Positions 47,091 through 56,855 of a stretch of 64,000 nucleotides of DNA are shown here, piece by piece (the first letter of the stretch is position 1; the number at the start of each line of letters is the position of its first letter). A model generated the notes under the pieces. It did not search any database and was not told the DNA's origin. It was given only the letters and a program-made list of their open reading frames with translations. Location: assembly GCA_014529385.2 (NCBI GenBank), contig CM043968.1, positions 11,365,148-11,429,147 of the forward strand, read 5' to 3'. This DNA is from Adiantum capillus-veneris (taxonomy: Eukaryota; Streptophyta; Polypodiopsida; Polypodiales; Pteridaceae). A program made the position numbers and the translations under genes.

Positions 47091-49699
47091 ACCAATAACA
47101 GAAACAACAAAAATGGGCATGATTTTTGACTATTTTAAGGGTTGTTGTTTGATTGTCAAATTTTCTGGTGTAACCCAAGTACATATGCCCTTATACAACA
47201 TGTATCTACAGGTATATGGGGCCAAACACCAAATCAAGACCCTAGGTGTGTGTATATAAGTAGAAATAGCCATTTTTCGGGCAAAATATTGGTAAAACGG
47301 AGAAATCTGGCCATAAAAATTGCATGTGAGTGTATATAATGTTTTGTGGTGATGTTTGTGATTTATTATGATTTTTGGGGATTTTTTGGGTTTGATTTGC
47401 TATTTTCCTTTTAATTTTGCTAATTTTCGGCAGAAAAACTTCAAAAATACAAAAAGGAGGTGAAAAACAGTTGTAATGAAAAACAAAAAATATGGGGATG
47501 ATCAGTGACTATAGGACAACCTATGGTACAGTGGGGGTGCAATTATGAAACTAAAGCGGAAAGTGTGTTTTGGCCAAGTTTTGATCGAAATGCCAAATTT
47601 CTGCTAAACAGAGCAAATGGAGTCCAAATCAAGAAATTTTTGAGCCTAAACCGCATCTCGCAAGAAGATAGGAGCACATGTCAAATTTCATGAAAAGTGG
47701 TTCAGGGACCTCCATTATAAGAAATTTTCACCTCATTTTTAGCTATTGACTTTGTGGAGAGAGCTTCTGCCACCTAGAGCAGACCGATTTTCCAGCAGCT
47801 TCTACGACGTGCACGACTACCCGACGAGCTCCAGATATGAGAGGTAGGCTCACGACCTTGAGCTTTTCGCGCATGTTTGTCATTATGTCACGAAAACTAG
47901 CGTCGGGGTCACACACAAAGCGGGCGGTAGAGACCTACAAGTAGAGACGGCGGCCTAACAGCTAACCCGAAAGCAACCAGACTTCATCGAAAGCTTACCC
48001 TAGCCTAGGAGACCAGTCCTGGATGTCCAAAGGCAGTAGAAATCTTCGGGAAAAACCCTAATTCCCAGAAACCCACAAGAGGCCACCAAATGGGAAATCG
48101 GCGAAACGGCGACCAAATGCTACCAAAATTCATGGGTAGGAGCATCTCGACATGCTCGACAAGTCTATGTGACCTGCATGACCAAAAAGTGACCCGAGAT
48201 GGCACTAAACTTCAGAAACGGCATCAAACACACAAAGCGTCAAATTGCTCTTGCGGCCAAACCGCAAGCTCGTTTGCCACCAAACTTCACGAGCGGCCTT
48301 CCTAGACCATCAACAACCAAGTCCTATGGTAGTAGACCACCACAAATCATCGAAGGTATGTAAACGCAACTATGGGTTCTTCTAGAGCGACAAATTGCCA
48401 AATGACGCTCCGGGGAAGCCAAAGTCGACAAAAACCATACGGCAAGGATCCCCAAGGGATCGGGAAGCTATGGAGACCAACATCAAGAAATTTCATCGCC
48501 AAAAAGAACTCCAAAAGTCAGAAAACGGCTCGGAGGCTCTGAAGTCCACACAGGGAGTTCTATCCATTTTACTTTTTTGTTGAAATTAGGCTCAAAAGGG
48601 ACTCAAGGGGACCAAGGGCAAGCACTGGAAGCACCATCCATGAAAAATTCACCAAGAGACATCCTACGCGTAGGATGTCTCAAGGGCACTTCTGGGCACA
48701 ATCTCCAACATTTTTCATCATGCACATTTTCTGAATGATATTTACAAGCTATCCACCAAGTCTCATCACATTTGGACCAAATTTGATCTCATATGCATGA
48801 AAAAACGCAAAGTTAGGGCATAGAGGCAATAATGGGCCATAAACCTACCAAATCTTGTCCAAATCCCATGAAACTTGCACAACACATTCACCAACACATC
48901 AAAAACCAATCTGTATGGTTAGAAGCAAAAAATGATGAAATAGACATCCTATGCGTAGGATGTCTATTTGACTTTTTTGAACAACAGGGGATGTTTGATC
49001 ATTCCAGATCCAATCACCTCATCATCACGAGCTCATATATCAAGTTTGAAGCCATTCTAATCATTTTTGAACCCCAACACTATCAAGATACACTTTTTGA
49101 GCCCAAAAACACCACACAGGCCCTTACAAGCATCAATCCTTATCCAAATCCAAATCCAAGAACATGGCCATGTTCCATAGGCCAAGGACTACCCACAGGA
49201 CAAGTTTCATGTCCTTTTGATGAAAAAGACATCCTACGCGTAGGATGTCTCCATCATAAATTTAGCCTTCTGTGCAAAGAGTGACATCATGGGAGCCAAT
49301 ACCATGGTGCAATGAGCCCATATACCAATTTTCAACCCATTTGGACATCAATTGCTACCTATGATGGACTTTCTCCCCAAATTGTGACCTAAAGCCTGAA
49401 TCAGCCCAAAAATCCACTTTTTGTTGACCAAATCCAAATCCAAGCATATAGCCATGTTCCATGAGCCATACACTACCAGCATGGCAAGTATGAACCAATT
49501 CTGATGAAAAAGACATCCTATGCGTAGGATGTCTAGATGAAAATTTTTGGCCAGATTTTCACTGTGAGCACATGCACAGCTTCACAAGTTCCTTTTAAGC
49601 TTTATTTTCAATTTTCAAGTCATTTGGATAAGTAAAACTCAGTTTTGCAGCTAATATGAAAAAAACGCTAACTTCGGACTACTGAGTGCAACAGGATCT
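47091..49699 (+). other. 2.6-kb non-coding leader ahead of the extra reading frame
   Basis: No convincing coding frame. Possible TATA boxes at about 47257 (GTATATAAG) and 47717 (ATTATAAG). The right half holds palindrome cluster 2 and phrases shared with the gag leader. It parallels 35774-37571 in organisation. Confidence 0.55.
48657..49534. repeat. Palindrome cluster 2 (four copies, about 285-bp period)
   Basis: Palindrome cores start at 48658, 48943, 49228 and 49512, spacings 285, 285 and 284. The first and third have the perfect centre TACGCGTA, the second and fourth TATGCGTA. The last 90 bp before copies three and four are clearly homologous (CCAAATCCAAATCCAAG, GCCATGTTCCAT, GATGAAAAAGACATCC), so this is a diverged tandem repeat whose palindrome is far better conserved than the rest. 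Confidence 0.97.
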
Positions 49700-50623
49700 A
49701 TGGCAGCTGCGAAGTCACCGGCAAAGAAGAAAAGAATGACCATCAAGGATTACCTGGAAGAAGTGGAACCCTTCGTCATTTTAGAAGGAATACTAAAGCC
49801 CACCAGCACATGGATACAAGAAGATCTATTAGAGTCCAACGACCTAAAGATCTACCAAGGAGTGTTCAAAGACACTGAAGGCAATTTTATCGAGCTACCA
49901 ATGCTGCCAAGAGAACTCAATGAGTTCGTACAAAGCAAGATGGCCGGATACTTGGAGAAGATTGATCTCCATAACTACTGTGAAGCAATACCGGCAAGGG
50001 TGAACATCAAGAGAGTCTGGGAGTTTGTGACAACCATCAAAGAGGATGGAGTGGCCAAAGTAACAGACCTACAAAGCAGGCCAGGAACAGAGATAACCAT
50101 CACTGAGCGGGTTGTAGCAGATGCACTAGACCTCTCCAACGAGGGGGATAGTGTAACTAAAAGAAGGGATGAGGTCAAGGTGTACCATGAGAAGAAGGGG
50201 AATTACACCTTTGAAGACATTTCCAACCCAAGAGTGGCAATCATGAGCCAGTTGTACAACCAATACTTCCACATGTGCACAAAGAGGCCACAAAAGTACA
50301 GAATGCCACCAGGTGCAATTGCCACGACATTCACTTGGGCAATGACGAAAGGCACCCCAAAGATAATCAACTATGTGGCATATATACATGACAACCTAGT
50401 AAAGATGGGCAACAAGAAGCCAACCTATATAGTGCCAAGAGAACTAATCACCAAGGTGATTTATGGGGCACTACACGCAAAAGGAAGGTGGCCTGACCCC
50501 CCGTCTCAGAATGACTGGTTGAGGCTAAAAGAAGACAAGGAAGATGAGCCGCAAAGAGCACCAAGGGTGGCTACAAGATTGAAAAGACAGCTAGAGCCAG
50601 TTCAAGAGGAGCAGCCCGAGTAG
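49700..50623 (+). CDS. Extra ORF, part 1 (N-terminal globular domain)
   Basis: A 307-residue open frame with ATG at 49700 (context GGATCTATGGCA) and a basic PAKKKR near the N-terminus that could act as a nuclear signal. The body (about residues 20-270) looks globular: ARVNIKRVWEFVTTIKEDG, ITERVVADALDLSNEG, YRMPPGAIATTFTWAM, YIVPRELITKVIYGAL. The pattern (strand, then a helix ending in a Leu-rich 'ITERVV' type segment, then a 'PRELIT' type end) recalls the putative plant transposon protein domain found in some Ty3 elements, but I am not sure. No signal peptide or membrane segment. It ends at TAG 50621, after which the same frame continues. Confidence 0.6.
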   Translation: MAAAKSPAKKKRMTIKDYLEEVEPFVILEGILKPTSTWIQEDLLESNDLKIYQGVFKDTEGNFIELPMLPRELNEFVQSKMAGYLEKIDLHNYCEAIPARVNIKRVWEFVTTIKEDGVAKVTDLQSRPGTEITITERVVADALDLSNEGDSVTKRRDEVKVYHEKKGNYTFEDISNPRVAIMSQLYNQYFHMCTKRPQKYRMPPGAIATTFTWAMTKGTPKIINYVAYIHDNLVKMGNKKPTYIVPRELITKVIYGALHAKGRWPDPPSQNDWLRLKEDKEDEPQRAPRVATRLKRQLEPVQEEQPE

Positions 50624-51388
50624 AAGAAAGGGAAGAAGGAATTTGCTCAAGTGCTGGCCAACGAAACAAGGTCACAGAAAGCAGCAAGACTAGAGAGGCT
50701 AATGGAGAGCTTCCTAGCAAAGAGAGCCCTCAAGGGTGATTTAAGTGTATTCTGGAAGCCTTCTCTAGAGTCTATGTCAGGGTCATCCAGAAGAGTGCAA
50801 AGGGACCGATTTGAGGACTATATCAAGAATTTTGAGATTCTTGATGCTACATCAGAGAATATTCCCCATGTGCCTTTCACAGAGGAGGAAGTACAACAAA
50901 TACGGCAGAAAATGCTAGATGAGCAAGAGAGCCAAGAAAGAGAAAGAAAAACTAAAGTAGACAGGGATTTAAAGGGCAAGCCTGCATCTCTATCGGCCAG
51001 CCCTAAACCCAGCCCACAGCCATCACCACCGCCCTCACCACCTCCTAGCAGCCCTCCGCAAGAAGATAAGGAGGCTGAGGACAAACAAGAAGAACAACAA
51101 GCAGGTGAGAAAGAGAAGAGACAAGAGCCGGAGCCAAAAGAAGAGGCTAAGCCTCAAAGTGAGCAAAAAGAATTAGAAGATTCTTATTACGCATTTTTGG
51201 GCCTGCTAGCCGCAGGATACACGAAGGAAGAAGCCTCCACAGTCGCATTCGACTTGGCGAGGACAAGGCCTAAAGAACAGATGCAAGGAATCAGGCTAAT
51301 GGAACTAAAGGAAATTGCTACAGATACAGTGGACCTGCACCCGCCCTCCAACGACCGGGACATGGTGATGACGAAGCTAACAGGGTGA
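50624..51388 (+). CDS. Extra ORF, part 2 (Pro-rich and acidic linker)
   Basis: Same frame as part 1, so the single TAG at 50621-50623 is the only break; either a mutation or a read-through site. From 50651 the frame has an Ala/Arg-rich helix, a Pro-Ser tract (PSPPPSPPPSSPP, about residues 120-135), a Glu/Lys-rich stretch, and a compact C-terminal helix pair (YYAFLGLLAAGYTKEEAST). It ends with TGA overlapping the next frame by four bases. Confidence 0.55.
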   Translation, partial: KKGKKEFAQVLANETRSQKAARLERLMESFLAKRALKGDLSVFWKPSLESMSGSSRRVQRDRFEDYIKNFEILDATSENIPHVPFTEEEVQQIRQKMLDEQESQERERKTKVDRDLKGKPASLSASPKPSPQPSPPPSPPPSSPPQEDKEAEDKQEEQQAGEKEKRQEPEPKEEAKPQSEQKELEDSYYAFLGLLAAGYTKEEASTVAFDLARTRPKEQMQGIRLMELKEIATDTVDLHPPSNDRDMVMTKLTG

Positions 51389-53145
51389 GAGCGCAATCCA
51401 TGGCTTCAGAGAAAGAGATGACAGCTCTCAAGCCCACTGAAGTAAAGATTAAAATGGAAGTAGATGCTCTGCAAGGACAAAGCCAGAGGCAAAAGGAGAG
51501 AGAAGCTGAGCTACAGGCAAGCCTAGCAAGGGCACTACAAAGCTGCCAGGCAATGAAGGAAGCCAATCAAGCAGCCGCAAAAAGAATGCAAGCAGTTGAA
51601 GAAGAGTGTCAGCAGTTCAACAAATCATTGCTAGATGCCGAGAAGGAAAGAGATAACTTGACACTACAACTGGAAGAAGAATCTAAAGAAGTAGAAGCCA
51701 TGAGAAATGCTAAGGAAAGAGCAGAGATAGATCAAGAAGCAAGCCAGGATGAGGTCCTTGAGCTCAAGGACCAACTCAAAGTAAAAGATCAGACCATCCA
51801 GAGGCTGCGAGCATCACCTGCCAGAGTCAGAGCTACTAGCTCGACTCAAATCACGACTGAGAGTCAACTCTATGAAGAACAAATGCAAGAACTTCAGAAA
51901 GAGCTGACTCTAGAGAAAAAGCAGAGATTGATGATGGCAGAAGGATCTATTGTCATGCAAACAAGAATGGAAGAAGGCCAAAAAGCCCTGCAAGAGGAAC
52001 TAGAAAGCATGAAGAGAAAGCTCAAGGAGGCGGAGAGAATAAACGCTGAACTAAATGACCTCCTCGTAAATATGGGCGAAGAAGAAGAAACAAAAAAGCA
52101 AAAACTCCTGAGTCAAATTGAGGAGTTAAAAGGACAGCAAGCAGGAGAGCCAGAAATCACAGGGCCAGTAGCCAATGAGGGCATTGACTTAGAAAATGTG
52201 GCAGATCCAGTGGACACGCCTATGCAAGAGGAAATCCTAGAAGGATCCTCTCAAGAGCCACAGGATCTAACACAAGAAGAGGAGGAAAAACTGCGTAAAG
52301 CAATAGAGGTGGAGCTCAGAGAGACCACAAAGGAAGCCTTGGAGTGGGAGCAGAGGGTCTTCAAGTCTATGACTATTCAGAAGATCGACGCCAGCAACCT
52401 CTGGCGCGAGTGGCTTCAACCCTCTCTCCCATATCCATTGCTGAAATATGAGGCAGCTACCATAAACAAGCGGATCAGAGAAGAGCCAGCTGTACCCCTT
52501 TACAATGCAGATACCTCAAAACCAGAAGGGGTCAAGCTCATTGTTGATTCTCAGCCAAAGTGGAGGAATGCCTGGCTTACAAAGTACCCACAATACCTAA
52601 TCCACTTGGTAGAGGCATCGAAAAATATCAGAGACAACCTCAGCTTTTGTCCTCTACCAAGGATCAGGACGTGGAAAGCGCAGGAAATATTGCAAAGGAG
52701 CCAACCCACTTGGCTGAACTACCCTAAGCTGCCAGGCTTAAAGGCAGGTGAGAGAATAAGTGTCCAATACATGGTGAAAACCCTAACGGGCGCCATAAAG
52801 TTGTTCACTGGCTCACCTGACCTTACATGCATTATGATGAGGAAAATCTGCAGAACCCTCTTAGCAGTGTTCGAGACTTTCAAGCCAGGCCAGGTGACCG
52901 ACAACATCTTTTTCTTCCAAGATACATACAGATGCGCTTATGATCTGTCTGGTCAGCCTTTCAAGGAGGTGATACATGCAATGTATCAGAGAATAATGTT
53001 TCTACCATCCTATCACCTCCAGGCTTTTGAAGAAGCGTTCTACACAGGCTTCTTCACAATAAACACTGACATTTTTGGCCCGACAATGATGAACCTGCAT
53101 GCAAGATACGAATCATTGCTAAAGATGCGAGAAACGATACGATGA
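51385..53145 (+). CDS. Extra ORF, part 3 (long coiled coil and C-terminal domain)
   Basis: A 586-residue frame, -1 relative to part 2, opening at 51385; the first ATG is at 51400. Residues about 10-290 are heptad-rich and charged, a long coiled coil (QRQKEREAELQASLARALQ, LELKDQLKVKDQTIQRL). After an acidic linker, residues about 330-580 are globular (LWREWLQPSLPYPLLKYEA, WKAQEILQRSQPTWL, MVKTLTGAIKLFTGS, PSYHLQAFEEAFYTGFF). No transmembrane helix, so not a typical envelope. Ends 40 bp before the polypurine tract. It may be one protein with parts 1 and 2 (about 1,140 residues). Function unknown. Confidence 0.6.
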   Translation: MRAQSMASEKEMTALKPTEVKIKMEVDALQGQSQRQKEREAELQASLARALQSCQAMKEANQAAAKRMQAVEEECQQFNKSLLDAEKERDNLTLQLEEESKEVEAMRNAKERAEIDQEASQDEVLELKDQLKVKDQTIQRLRASPARVRATSSTQITTESQLYEEQMQELQKELTLEKKQRLMMAEGSIVMQTRMEEGQKALQEELESMKRKLKEAERINAELNDLLVNMGEEEETKKQKLLSQIEELKGQQAGEPEITGPVANEGIDLENVADPVDTPMQEEILEGSSQEPQDLTQEEEEKLRKAIEVELRETTKEALEWEQRVFKSMTIQKIDASNLWREWLQPSLPYPLLKYEAATINKRIREEPAVPLYNADTSKPEGVKLIVDSQPKWRNAWLTKYPQYLIHLVEASKNIRDNLSFCPLPRIRTWKAQEILQRSQPTWLNYPKLPGLKAGERISVQYMVKTLTGAIKLFTGSPDLTCIMMRKICRTLLAVFETFKPGQVTDNIFFFQDTYRCAYDLSGQPFKEVIHAMYQRIMFLPSYHLQAFEEAFYTGFFTINTDIFGPTMMNLHARYESLLKMRETIR

Positions 53146-53183
53146 AGAAGCAGATCAGCGGCCATGTCGGGGACGACATGAGC

Positions 53184-53197
53184 AAGGAGGGGGGGAG
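53184..53197 (+). promoter_or_regulatory. Polypurine tract of the large gypsy element
   Basis: AAGGAGGGGGGGAG directly before the 3' LTR start at 53198; it primes plus-strand DNA synthesis. Confidence 0.85.
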
Positions 53198-54135
53198 TGT
53201 TAGAAGCTGGACACACCCCATGGCAACTAACTACTCGGAGGATTATTATTTTTGTAATTATTCATTCATTGAGGAAAACCTGATTTTTCACCTTGTAAAT
53301 ATTGGGACTTACAGAAGTTTCCAGATTGTATCCCAGTTTTGATAGTTAGATTGAGTAGATGGTTGATTTTGAAACTTTAGGGTTTGAGAAATTGTAAGGT
53401 ATATAAACCACTTTTTGACCTTAATGAAAGGACCTTTTTGTCATTTTTAAAAAACAAGTTTTTGAAGTCTGTGAGTGAGCGTACTGTGTACGAGAGAGAG
53501 TGTGAGCTTCATCTTGACACTACGTGTGCTCCGGTGGTCGGAAAAGAGTGCGGAGAAGTGCAGCATGTTGCCCTCGACGAGAGCTACGCACCAATACCTA
53601 CATTGCGTGCGTACGGTCTGGTTTTACGAGTTCCTTCTACGAGCTTCATCGGGTGTCTGGGTGAGCATACATTGTTCGATTTTGCATTGCAGCATATCCA
53701 CGTGTTCACATTGAGTAGAACTACACATTAGGCACTTTAGATTTTGAAAACGAAGACCTGTAGATTTCGGCCAGACATCCTACGTGTTTTTGCACCAGGT
53801 GTTTTGGGTTGGGATTTTGGTTCATAGACCTTAGGGAGAGTGACCTATTGGTATTAGTAGGGTCTCCTTCAAGTTCTATGGTGTTTCGAAACTGTTTGAT
53901 GGGTGTTCGACTCTAGAAAGCGTTGTAGGAAGTTCTCTCTTATGCACTCTTGAAGGCTGTGACTTAGACAATTGGTAGAGACCTCTGTAGGAATTAGTTA
54001 GGAGTCGGTCGAGTGTAGGTTGACACCTTATGCTTGCTTGCACGCGCTTGCGGGTCGAACTTCGTCCTTAGCTGACATTATATGTTAGGTGAGTTCTCGC
54101 TATGCTGACGTTTGTCGCGGCGTATCCGTCCAACA
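53198..54135 (+). repeat. 3' LTR of the large gypsy element
   Basis: Same length as the 5' LTR (938 bp) with about 40 substitutions, mostly C-T and G-A. Contains the half palindrome GACATCCTACGTG at 53774-53786. Followed by the target duplication ATAAT. Confidence 0.95.
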
Positions 54136-54162
54136 ATAATCAATGCTCAAGGGATGCATTAT

Positions 54163-54370
54163 CACTATAAGAGGAGTTGTTTATAACCGCTAACATTGCC
54201 GCAGAAAAACAAAGGAAAAAGGAGAGAGAAAAGTTGTGGGGACGGCAATAACCGCGGCTATGCACGCGGTAGTGGTTTCTCAGCAATAAGCGCGTAATAG
54301 TCGCGGCAATATACCCATTGCTATTATCGCGACCTTTGCCGTTGTTATTACCGCGCTTATTGCCGCTACA
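54163..54370 (-). mobile_element. CACTA 3' terminus and subterminal repeats (copy B)
   Basis: CACTATAAGAGGAGTTG starts at 54163, only 22 bp from the gypsy target duplication. GCGGCAATA/ATTACCGC words follow as in copy A. Confidence 0.65.
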
Positions 54371-54380
54371 TGCCAATTCA

Positions 54381-54442
54381 AAAATAAAGATGCTCATTTG
54401 GGCCACCCAAATTTGGGTGGCTTAAATGAGCACCTTTATTTT
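54381..54442. repeat. 62-bp inverted repeat (copy B)
   Basis: Centre at 54411/54412, same hairpin as 18874-18935, with one further change in the left arm (AAAGATGCTC). Confidence 0.95.
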
Positions 54443-54782
54443 TGATCTGCATAAAACAATGAAACATCAATTGTTTTTTGGAAGAGTATAAAAAATACCA
54501 AAGAACTGAAATTGAATTTACTTTAGCTTGACAATAAAAAATGTAGAAGATCAACTATTTAAAAAAGTTACAATAAAAAGTAAATAGTTGTATATACATT
54601 GTGCCACATTGGGACTTTACAAAAGTTTTGAAAAAATATTTTTCTATCTAATCCTCCTCTATCTGGTCGTCAATCCGGAGGCACGTATGTTGGATCACTT
54701 TGACTCTATATAAACCCAAACCAAATTAAACAATTATCAACAGCTCAAAACAATTGATACAAAATTACTTGTTTAAACTTAC

Positions 54783-56080
54783 CGCTTGTAGTGGTCCAAC
54801 CGCTGCGTCGAATTGCTTGCCAGAGATGTGGTTGTTTTTGAACAAGCATCACCAAGTATCAAATTCTGTATGTCGCTCTTGTTACTTGACCATCTCTCTG
54901 GTTGGTCGAGTGAGAGTGACATTTTCCTAAGTTAGCAATAACAATACCAAATTATCAACTACAATCTTTATAATCACCGGTCGATGCTATAATTCAATTA
55001 ATCTTACATATTTATCCTTCCAAGCTCCCTTGCCTCCTGAGACATAGTGCGTGGGAGTTTGTCTTGCGCGAGCTTCGCTTTGTTGTCTGTATGATGAGAC
55101 CATCGCAGCTTCATCTCTCTTCTCTTGAATTGCCGACTTCCACTCCGCGTCTGCCATGTTGCCACCGTGGTAACTCCCATCTGGATCTCTGACCTGGTTG
55201 GATGCTGCGCGCCGCACACTGGACTGCTTATTTTTTAGAAATGTCTTTCTGTAGCCCTCCAACCATTGTTGTGAAACACGTTGATCGGGGACGTTTGGAA
55301 ATCTAGCTAACAGAGCATCCTCAATGTACCGTGCATGATCGGACATCTGGTCTCTAAACTTTATAAAACAGTTCTTATACATTGAATGTAAAAGAATTTG
55401 TAGATGGCGTCGAAATGCCCTGCCCTGTGCTGTGCCGAAATCCACCTCCTGTCATATTTAACCCTGTAGTAGGGCCCATGCGTGTCTAGCATGGGTGCGT
55501 CAGTATCCTCGTCCTCTGTGTCAAGTGTGGCACACTCTCAAAGTGGGGACTCCGTTCTCACGCCACTAGCAAGACATGCAAAACCACAAGATCCGCTGCT
55601 GCTTCGTCCCTCACGGCGCTCACCGTCCTGAGACGAGCATCGATGCTGCTGCCAGAGAAAGTCCATCGATGATGTTCTGGCGTAGCAGGAGTAAAATGGA
55701 GTGACGTAGGACCCTGTGATGCCATGGGAGTAGGACCCTGTGATGCCATGGGAGTAGGACCTTGTGATGCAAGGGTAGTAGGACCCTGTGATGTAATAGG
55801 AGTAGGACCCTGCGATGGAATAGGAGTAGGATGATAGGAAGGGAGAGTAGAGGGATGTGTCGTCGCTGCGAGCCTCTGTAGATAAGGAGTCCCTCCCTAA
55901 CTCCCCCATCGTGTAGTCTGCAGAGAAATGCCGTAGGTCGCAAGTTGTTGCGGTGCGTAGCGGCCAAATAAATCCTCTGTCAAACGGAGGTACTGCTCTC
56001 GTAAAGAGAAAGCCCGCTGTAAGTCAGAATCTACAACCGGTGGAGGAACTTGAGAAGGGTAGGTGTAGGATGGTCATGCC
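54783..56080 (-). pseudogene. TnpA-like CACTA gene, copy B
   Basis: Minus-strand exons as in copy A: a Pro-rich start and LREQYLRLTEDLFGRY near 55940-56080, a 24-bp minisatellite encoding SQGPTPM words (about 55695-55830), the exon 55020-55445 (RRHLQILLHSMYK, FPNVPDQRVSQQWLEGY, PTHYVSGGKGAWKDKY) and the exon 54785-54920. The same TGA after DTW occurs as in copy A, so that stop predates the duplication. The 55445 start codon is GTG after a CAG acceptor, so it is an exon border, not a real start. Confidence 0.6.
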
Positions 56081-56344
56081 TACAAATAACAAAAAAAAAC
56101 CTATGACACTCATGGTTTAGGGTTAAGTACGTAGAAACATTATTTATTTCTTTCCTTGTTCTCACCGACTCGAGACTCGGGTCCACTAGAGGCGATGTCC
56201 ATCTCGGGTGGGAGCCCACTTGAGATGTGAACCAACCAAAAGAAGAGCCATCTGGCTGCTCCTCACCAGTTGGTCTCTCGTCTAATATCTACATTACAAA
56301 GAGCAATATAAGATTAAGCTTTCCACCCTACGTACTCATCTATA

Positions 56345-56855
56345 AATACGTACATAAGTATATTAGCACACAAACACGTAGATATATATACATACTAGTA
56401 GACCTAAGTAGAGGCTAGCAGTGCCAAAAGGTCAATTGTACCTCTTTAGATATCGCAGTGTCAATCGTGGTAAAACCAAAGGTACATTGCGGTAATCTAT
56501 GCATGAGTGGATCAATGACCGCAACGCCACGATTAAAAAGGGACTATACCCAAGAGGAAGCGTCTAACCTTCGGGTGCTATGCTCCGTACTTAGTGCCTA
56601 CATACATGCATAAATAAATATATATGTACACACATATATATGTTATGGTTGTAAATGTAGCCATCGTTTTGTGTTGGCTGCACCTAGATTCAACGTCTAA
56701 ATGATTAATTGATCGTAACATTACAATTCTCTCCCAGGGGATATATATATTAGCACACAAACACGTAGATACATATACATACTAGTAGACCTAAGTAGAG
56801 GCTAGTAATGCCAAAGGTCAACTGCACCTCTTTAGACATTATCGCAGTCTCAACC
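56345..56855. repeat. Direct repeat pair flanking 290 bp (copy B)
   Basis: Counterpart of 20660-21177: TATTAGCACACAAACACG...CTCAAC at about 56357-56465 and 56748-56855. Confidence 0.75.

Larger units (their letters stand above)
34817..54135 (+). mobile_element. Large Ty3/gypsy LTR retrotransposon (19.3 kb)
   Basis: Bounded by two 938-bp LTRs (34817-35754 and 53198-54135), both TGTTAGAAG...CCAACA, with a 5-bp target duplication ATAAT (34812-34816 and 54136-54140) and an empty site at 18629-18633. It has a tRNA-Asp-type primer site at 35756-35773 and a polypurine tract at 53184-53197. Coding order is Gag, zinc knuckles, protease, RT, RNase H, integrase, protease-like 2, W-x-P region and an extra open region. 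RT-RNase H before integrase is the Ty3/gypsy order. Counting by eye gives about 40 LTR differences, so roughly 95-96% identity, mostly transitions. The enzymes are broken, so it is not autonomous as read. Confidence 0.95.

Noticed and set aside
36294-49534. CRISPR-like array from regularly spaced palindromic repeats
   Set aside because: The spacers are about 285 bp and mutually homologous, the context is a plant retrotransposon, and there are no cas genes.
49700-53145. Retroviral envelope gene
   Set aside because: Position after pol fits, but no signal peptide, transmembrane helix or cleavage-site pattern is visible.
55438-55445. Translation start of a 152-residue protein
   Set aside because: The first codon is GTG preceded by a CAG splice acceptor and an in-frame stop; it is an exon border.
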